From Dictyocoela muelleri (taxonomy: Eukaryota; Microsporidia): DNA of 13,135 nt. How positions within the stretch are numbered: position 1 is the first letter of the stretch; every line of letters begins with the position of its first letter. Of the stretch, positions 8,802 to 13,135 are shown one piece after another. Where the stretch lies: contig SDVU01000468.1 in the NCBI GenBank assembly GCA_016256075.1, positions 1-13,135 of the forward strand, given 5' to 3'. Under the pieces are notes generated by a model. The model had not been told where the DNA came from, did not search any database, and worked only from the letters and a program-made list of their open reading frames with translations. Made by a program: the position numbers and the translations under genes.

Positions 8802-9040
8802 TAAGTCACCCGAGTTTGTCATATATCTCTTTTTTAGGAAATCATCATCCGTAAGAGTAATTTGAAAATTCTTATATGTAATAAGCACTAAATCGCGAGT
8901 TTCTTTATTTATAATATTTATAGCTTGATATCAGCCAAATATGATAAATAAGTATACCCGCGTTTTGTTGCTTATTCAAATGAGAATTATTTAATTTACT
9001 CTTGCATATGGCGATTTTCCTAAAAGGAGGAGGGGAGACT
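8802..9040. mobile_element. Fold-back element, family 1, copy B (degenerate)
   Basis: This copy shares with copy A the ordered blocks taagtcaccc, ctcttttttaggaaat, catccgtaagag, aataagcact, a central tcagccaaatat, and, inverted on the right, a cgattttcctaaaaggagg block ending in gactaac. The arms are much more diverged from each other than in copy A, and the element is about 25 bp shorter. It is therefore probably an older or more damaged member of the same family. No protein is encoded. Confidence 0.65.
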
Positions 9041-9084
9041 AACGTGTTGTAGAACCATAATTTTAAATTTGTTGATTAATAATT

Positions 9085-9124
9085 GTCGCGCGCGCAGCGT
9101 GCGACACGCGCTCAGCATGCGACA
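9085..9124. repeat. GC-rich island with two tandem 17-18 bp units
   Basis: This 40-bp tract is about 70% G+C in DNA that is otherwise nearly all A and T. It contains two imperfect copies, cgcgcagcgtgcgaca and cgcgctcagcatgcgaca, and also has dyad character because it starts gtcgcg and ends gcgac. It immediately precedes the T-rich simple repeat. I do not recognise it. It may be a protein-binding site, the end of an element, or a remnant of a minisatellite. Confidence 0.6.
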
Positions 9125-9149
9125 GGATAGAATCCCGCTGTGGTCATTT

Positions 9150-9353
9150 CTTATTTTTTTTTCATTTTTAATTTAAAATATTTAATATTGAATTTTTAAT
9201 ATAAAATTTTTAATGTAATTTTTTTTTATTTTAGATTTTTAATATTGAATTTTGAATTTTTTAATATTTAATTTTTAATATTAGATTTTTAATTTTTTAT
9301 TTTTTATTTTTAATTTTTAATTTTTAATTTTTAATTTTTAATTTTTAATTTTT
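9150..9353. repeat. T-rich simple repeat, TTTTAA/TTTTTAA type
   Basis: Runs of T with regularly spaced AA, mainly ttttaa and tttttaa, with scattered ttgaa and tttagat interruptions, are purest at 9295-9350. This looks like a slippage-expanded microsatellite. No function is visible. Confidence 0.8.
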
Positions 9354-9890
9354 TTCAATCCAAGGTAGTAGTGATTTTTGGTCAGGAAATTTTACTAAAG
9401 TTGCCCCTGACTGGGTCTTGTTCGGTTTTGTGAACTTTTTAAAATTTTAAAATTTGAAAAATGGACATAAAAGCGAACAAAGGCAATTTTTTAATTTTAA
9501 AATGCTAATAAGATAATTTAAAATTTTCATATCATTATGAGTGTTAAAAAATGCTTGCAAAAACAAAAAACTTTCTTCGAGATAATTTAATAATAAAAGA
9601 AAAAATTTAGTGAAGTAACGGTAGTTCGGCAGCAACGCTTATTATTTTAACTTTAAATAATAATATGTGAATTATATATCGTTGCATATCAAAGAACTGT
9701 TTTAAAAGAATATAAATTTCTAAAATGAACATAAAAATTAATGATTTTCTATTTATCATGTATTATATGTTATTAATATGGTTGGTATCAAATAAAATGT
9801 CAATAAATAATATTTCAAATGAAGGATTTTCTATTGCTAAAAAGTTCTAGCGGAAAAAAATTATAAAAATTTTCAGCACTAGAATAGTTT
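9354..9890. other. AT-rich stretch without recognisable genes
   Basis: Nothing convincing is seen on either strand. The minus-strand opening around 9447-9635 encodes a leucine- and phenylalanine-rich string typical of AT-rich noise. Confidence 0.4.
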
Positions 9891-10034
9891 ATGATGGTTA
9901 ATAAATGCGCAGAGGCGTGTGAAATATACAATGCAGACAAAACAATAATATGTCCTACAAGTACCTACGATGAAACTTTAAATGTAGCTTCCAATTTCGG
10001 AATATGGATTATACGCCTGAAAAGAATATTTTAG
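9891..10034 (+). pseudogene. Short relic with weak BRCT-like character
   Basis: From ATG 9891 this encodes 47 residues: MMVNKCAEACEIYNADKTII, then CPTSTYDETLNVASNFGIWI and IRLKRIF. The composition is protein-like, with balanced polar residues and several Cys. The segment from STYDETLN to IRL loosely resembles the end of BRCT repeats, where a lysine- or threonine-bearing helix leads to an A..xGIxIV.P.W strand and turn. In the adjacent frame the reading appears to continue (EKNILAEV, then IIGCHLHS, with stops). That suggests a decayed longer gene. The family suggestion is weak and based on pattern only, and a chance frame is possible. Confidence 0.25.
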
Positions 10035-10795
10035 CCGAAGTGTAGATAATAGGATGTCATTTACACTCCTAGCAGTCATTAGGAATAAAATAAGTATGTG
10101 TATATTATTATGTATCGATGTATATTCATCCTATACATAGGTAGCAAGAAATTTATATGTAGAAAAAAAAAAATTGTAAACCATTCTAAAGGTATTAAGG
10201 GCCGAATGCTGGCAAACAAAATAACATACAAATTTGTGAACTACACTCAAATCTGAAATGAGGAAACAATATGATGTTAAAAGATATGAAATTTATAGAG
10301 GAAGGCGGAATTACATTTATACGGAGATTTATCAATAGAAAAATGTACAAAAACATTATAAAATTTTTATTAAAACCTTAACAAATAGTTTTAATTGATA
10401 TGTGTGTCATATAGTGGCGGTAAATATTTCCTTTTGAATCCATTATTTTCTAAAAACAAAAGATATTAATTAAAATGTAAAATAAATAAGTAAAATCAAT
10501 ACGTTTATTAGAGTTAAAAAATTTTTTTAATTTTATTTGAAAATGTTTTTAAACCATTGAGGGTTTTATATGAATAAACAAGAAACCGGTTAAAGGTAGC
10601 TACCTTAGTAGCAGGTATACAACCGACAGGACCTTTTGACCCTAGGATCTATAAATCTATTTTCTAAAATATATATTTTTTTTATTTCAAAAAATATGAA
10701 AAAGATGTGGTTCAGAATATTTTTAAAAATATAGCTGTATTACCGATTTTAAGTATCAACAATAAAATTTACAATATAAATATTTGAATAATAAA
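10035..10795. other. AT-rich stretch without recognisable genes
   Basis: Only short frames occur, such as 37 codons from ATG 10270, and none is recognisable. No RNA gene or clear repeat is seen before the inverted repeat arm. Confidence 0.4.
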
Positions 10796-10923
10796 ATTAC
10801 ATGTTGACAACATCCATAGCTGCCAACCCGAAGAGTGTTATCCTAATGTGGTCTGGGACCTTTAATTCCTGGTGTTCCAATAAAACGCCACTTCCTAAGC
10901 TACCCAGAAGCATAGCTGTATAG
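10796..10923 (-). repeat. Right arm of the 128-bp inverted repeat
   Basis: Read on the minus strand this matches positions 1-128 from tatacagc through gcttctgggtagcttaggaa, attggaacaccaggaa and cgggttggcagctatggatg to catgtaat. Homology ends at the same base as in the left arm on the inner side, consistent with a defined inner boundary. The outer boundary near 10923 cannot be confirmed because the left copy is cut by the window edge. A shorter third copy in this orientation lies at 1449-1494. Confidence 0.75.
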
Positions 10924-11014
10924 GCGATTTTCGTTTTAAAACTGACTCAGCAGGATACAGGTAATTAGTAGTTTTTCATAAATTTTTTCATATATTACTT
11001 TTTGCCGCGATGCG

Positions 11015-11098
11015 TCGTCGCTTATATCCCCACACCAAGAAGAGTCCCTCTGCCGAATTGTCATATTAGACCAAGTCTTAATCAGCTATACCACACTG
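11015..11098 (-). repeat. Possible tRNA-derived (SINE-like) head
   Basis: The minus strand reads agtgtggtatagctgattaa and then gacttggtctaatatgac. This resembles the 5-prime half and box A of tRNA-derived SINEs (the common pattern is gtggtatagtggttaagac plus an anticodon-arm-like stretch). A proper box B (GGTTCGAATCC-like) is not present downstream; only attcgg is. It is not a functional tRNA. The call is tentative. Confidence 0.2.
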
Positions 11099-11514
11099 GA
11101 ACAACCGTATATTATACTTTAATTATATAGTTTTTGCCCGCTTAATGTCATTCCCTCATTATTTATTAAAGAGAGACGTCAGGGGGATTCTAACCAAATG
11201 CAAAAATTTACATTCAAGAGTGTTAAACACTGAGATATCTACTAAATATTTTAATAAAAATAAAAATTACTTTCATACTTAGAATAGTATAATCATATTT
11301 TTTTATATTTTTTTTCACAATTCAAATTATGATTTTCAAAGTTTTCTTTTAAAAAATTAATAAAATATGAAATTAAAATTTCAAAAAATTTATCTGACAA
11401 AAGTGGAGCTAGGCGCATGTAGCGAGCTTCAAGGGCGAAAATACATGTTCAATAAAAAATTTCATCTAAAAACATCGATAACTGTTTTATTTAAAACTAA
11501 ATAAAATTTAAATT
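11099..11514. other. AT-rich stretch without recognisable genes
   Basis: No coding region is seen. A short G+C-richer patch at 11405-11440 (gagctaggcgcatgtagcga) has weak dyad symmetry with the agcttc that follows. Nothing else is supported. Confidence 0.4.
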
Positions 11515-11638
11515 TTCAATAAAATTAAAAAAAATAAAAAGTAAAAAAAAATAAAATTAAAAAAAAAATTAAAAAAAAATTAAAAAATAAAAAATAAAAA
11601 AAAAATAAAAATAAGAATAAAAAAATTAAAAAAATACA
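11515..11638. repeat. A-rich low-complexity tract
   Basis: Near-continuous runs of A broken by single or paired T (aaaaaaaataaaa and aaattaaaa units). It is a simple repeat directly left of the GCAAAATAATGAC motif cluster, with no further information content. Confidence 0.8.
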
Positions 11639-11667
11639 TTCATTGGAAAATTGCTCTGATTTCTTTT

Positions 11668-11875
11668 TGTTGTGCAAAATAATGACCCCTCGCAAAATAA
11701 TGGCCCCAATAAATTTAATTTAATTTTTAAAAAAATCAATTTTTTGATAATTAAAATTTATTAAGAGCCTCGTGCAAAATAATGACACCTTTATTTAATT
11801 AATAAAAAAATAAATTTTGATAATGAATTTTATTAATAAAATCAAAAAAAACTGGGTTGCAAAATAATGACACCC
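11668..11875 (+). repeat. Four spaced copies of a GCAAAATAATGAC motif
   Basis: The motif occurs at 11671-11690 (tgtgcaaaataatgacccct), 11691-11707 (cgcaaaataatggcccc), 11771-11789 (cgtgcaaaataatgacacc) and 11857-11875 (ttgcaaaataatgacaccc), all in the same orientation. They precede the integrase start by 170-380 bp. The first begins within TGTTGTGC, which would suit the TGTNR-type ends reported for Ginger transposons. The array is therefore a candidate left end and subterminal binding array of the integrase-bearing element. That link is inferred. Confidence 0.6.
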
Positions 11876-12046
11876 TATTAAATAAAAATAAATTATTTTT
11901 ATAAAAACAAATTTTTGAATTTTCTAATAAAATCACTTTTAAAAATAATTTAATTTTTTTAATTATTCTAATTTAGATAGTTAAGGTTATTTGTTCATTT
12001 TAATTTCAAAAAAATAATATATTATAATTTTCAGAAAAAGCCTATC

Positions 12047-13135
12047 ATGCCTAAAATTGTACGATTAAAAACTGAACAAGAAAAAAACGAAATGATTATA
12101 TATTTAACAAGCAAATTACTTCCAGAAACTTTTAATAAAAGAAAAAAAGAGGAAATTCCGGCGAAATTCACGAATGTTTACTGTGAAAAATTGAATTTTA
12201 TATTTTAAAGAAAGAGATGTTAAAAAAATTTTTGTTTGCGATTTCGAAACCAATAAGAAATATGAAATTATAAAAAAAATATCATGAAGAAGATCACGCC
12301 GGTATAAAAACAACATTTAACAGAGTTAAAGAACAAACATATGAAATAAATTATATCGACGAGGTTGACTTCCTAAAAAATTGTGAGAACTGTCTGAGAG
12401 AGAGACCACCAGTTCTGAATACGTGTATCACACCAATAATCCCGAACTTACCTCGTGAAAGATTATTAGTTGACACTATTGATATAAAGATTTATAGCGA
12501 ACACAATGATGGTTATAAGTATATTTTCCCGTTCATCGATTCTTTCACAAAATTTGCATGGGCTTACATATCAAAAAGCAAAAATGCTGCGGCATCTTCC
12601 GATATATTGTTGAAACATTTCTATAACATAGGGCTATGATCTATATTTCATACAGATAACGGTACTGTGTTTGTAAATTCTTTAGTATGTTCGATATTGA
12701 AAAAGTTTAATATAACTTCAGTTCGTGGTATGCCCTATCATCCTCAAAGCCAAGGCCAGATTGAACGCTTTAATAGAACATTAAAAGAAAGATTAAGAAA
12801 AGTATGGCTTATGGAGAGTTTAATTGGACAAAAAAGATCGATAATATCGTTTTTAATTATAATAATACAAAACACACAGCCACAAGATGCAAACCCTTTG
12901 TATTATATAAACGATTCGACTTTGATCAAATGTCATCAAATGTTTACAATCAAGATAATAGTATTGCAAATATCCAAAGTCATATTTATGAATATGTTGA
13001 TACATATAAGCGAGAATATAATATTAGGCAATACGGAAATATAAATGTTGGATCTATTGTTTTGCTTGCTCGTCTATATAATATAAATCGTGTTAGAAGA
13101 AATCACGTCTTAGATTCGTTATATTTTCCTTCTCA
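12047..13135 (+). pseudogene. Broken DD35E integrase (Ginger/KRBA2-like or Ty3-like), partial
   Basis: This is a fossil of a retroviral-type integrase, the enzyme that joins element ends to target DNA. It begins with a short lysine-rich N-terminal segment (MPKIVRLKTEQEKNEM). Next is an HHCC zinc domain with His codons at 12283 and 12295 (HEEDH) and Cys codons at 12382 and 12391 (CENC). The catalytic core has Asp at 12472-12474 (LLVDTIDI), Asp at 12655-12657 (HTDNG) and Glu at 12763-12765 (QIERFNRTLKERL). The spacing between the last two is exactly 35 residues, as in the rve family. A C-terminal part with NVGSIVLLARL runs off the window and resembles the small beta domain after the core. The copy is broken, with roughly three to five breaks. 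No polyprotein precedes it, so a stand-alone integrase is more likely than a retrotransposon pol fragment, but a truncated Ty3-type element cannot be excluded. Confidence 0.8.

Larger units (their letters stand above)
11668..13135 (+). mobile_element. Integrase-bearing element, left part, cut by window edge
   Basis: The proposed extent runs from the first GCAAAATAATGAC motif to the window end and includes the integrase relic from 12047. No reverse transcriptase, RNase H, protease, gag, capsid or packaging gene is recognisable in the 380 bp before the integrase or elsewhere in the window. This favours a Ginger-type or KRBA2-like stand-alone integrase element over an LTR retrotransposon. The left boundary is tentative, the right end lies outside, and no long terminal repeat can be assessed. 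It is treated here as a fossil: broken, moderately old. Confidence 0.5.

Noticed and set aside
11015-11098. Functional tRNA gene on the minus strand
   Set aside because: There is no T-arm or box B and the acceptor ends do not pair. Only the front half looks tRNA-like.
12116-12316. Minus-strand frame opposite the integrase N-terminal region
   Set aside because: It is antisense to a recognisable integrase zinc domain and has low-complexity F/L/S composition.
12047-13135. Ty3-type LTR retrotransposon called outright
   Set aside because: No reverse transcriptase, protease, gag or long terminal repeat is visible in the window, so only a broken integrase relic of uncertain element class is claimed.

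Overview
The window is a gene-poor, very AT-rich eukaryotic stretch made almost entirely of decayed mobile elements. I find no intact host gene, rRNA or canonical tRNA. The transposase relics (an IS1595/Merlin-type DDE transposase, a FLYWCH-domain MULE, and a stand-alone integrase of the kind often labelled KRBA2-like) are a combination common in transposon-rich microsporidia such as Nosema, Hamiltosporidium, Cucumispora or Dictyocoela. That assignment is an inference from base composition and element types. Another AT-rich eukaryote is possible.

Layout. Positions 1-128 and 10796-10923 are two inverted, closely related copies of one sequence. They frame a 10.9-kb interval, and a shorter third copy lies at 1449-1494. 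Positions 129-4468 are mostly featureless AT-rich DNA, with a degenerate direct repeat (2800-3050) and one stop-free stretch with no recognisable homology (3175-3425). Positions 4469-7640 hold two head-to-tail relics of IS1595/Merlin-like transposase genes. The second is split by a 1,712-bp MULE (5641-7352), which carries a FLYWCH-type transposase relic, is flanked by a perfect 9-bp target-site duplication, and has ends built of a 15-bp tandem repeat. Positions 7758-9040 hold three fold-back (hairpin) elements: two degenerate members of one family and, between them, a near-perfect 264-bp palindrome of a different family. They are followed by a 40-bp GC-rich island and a TTTTAA-type simple repeat. 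Positions 9354-10795 are AT-rich, with one short relic that weakly resembles a BRCT domain.

Right of the inverted repeat there is a weak tRNA-like (SINE-like) segment on the minus strand near 11015-11098 and an A-rich low-complexity tract. From about 11668 to the window edge comes the left part of an integrase-bearing element. It has four copies of a GCAAAATAATGAC motif and a broken integrase with an HHCC zinc domain and a DD35E core.

The parts do not form a pathway; they record successive insertions. The clearest order of events is that an IS1595-like element inserted and was coding-competent or nearly so, the MULE then landed inside its transposase, and both later decayed. The strongest observations are the dated nested insertion, the 15-bp array at the MULE ends, the cluster of fold-back elements, and the integrase with no visible reverse transcriptase or gag upstream.
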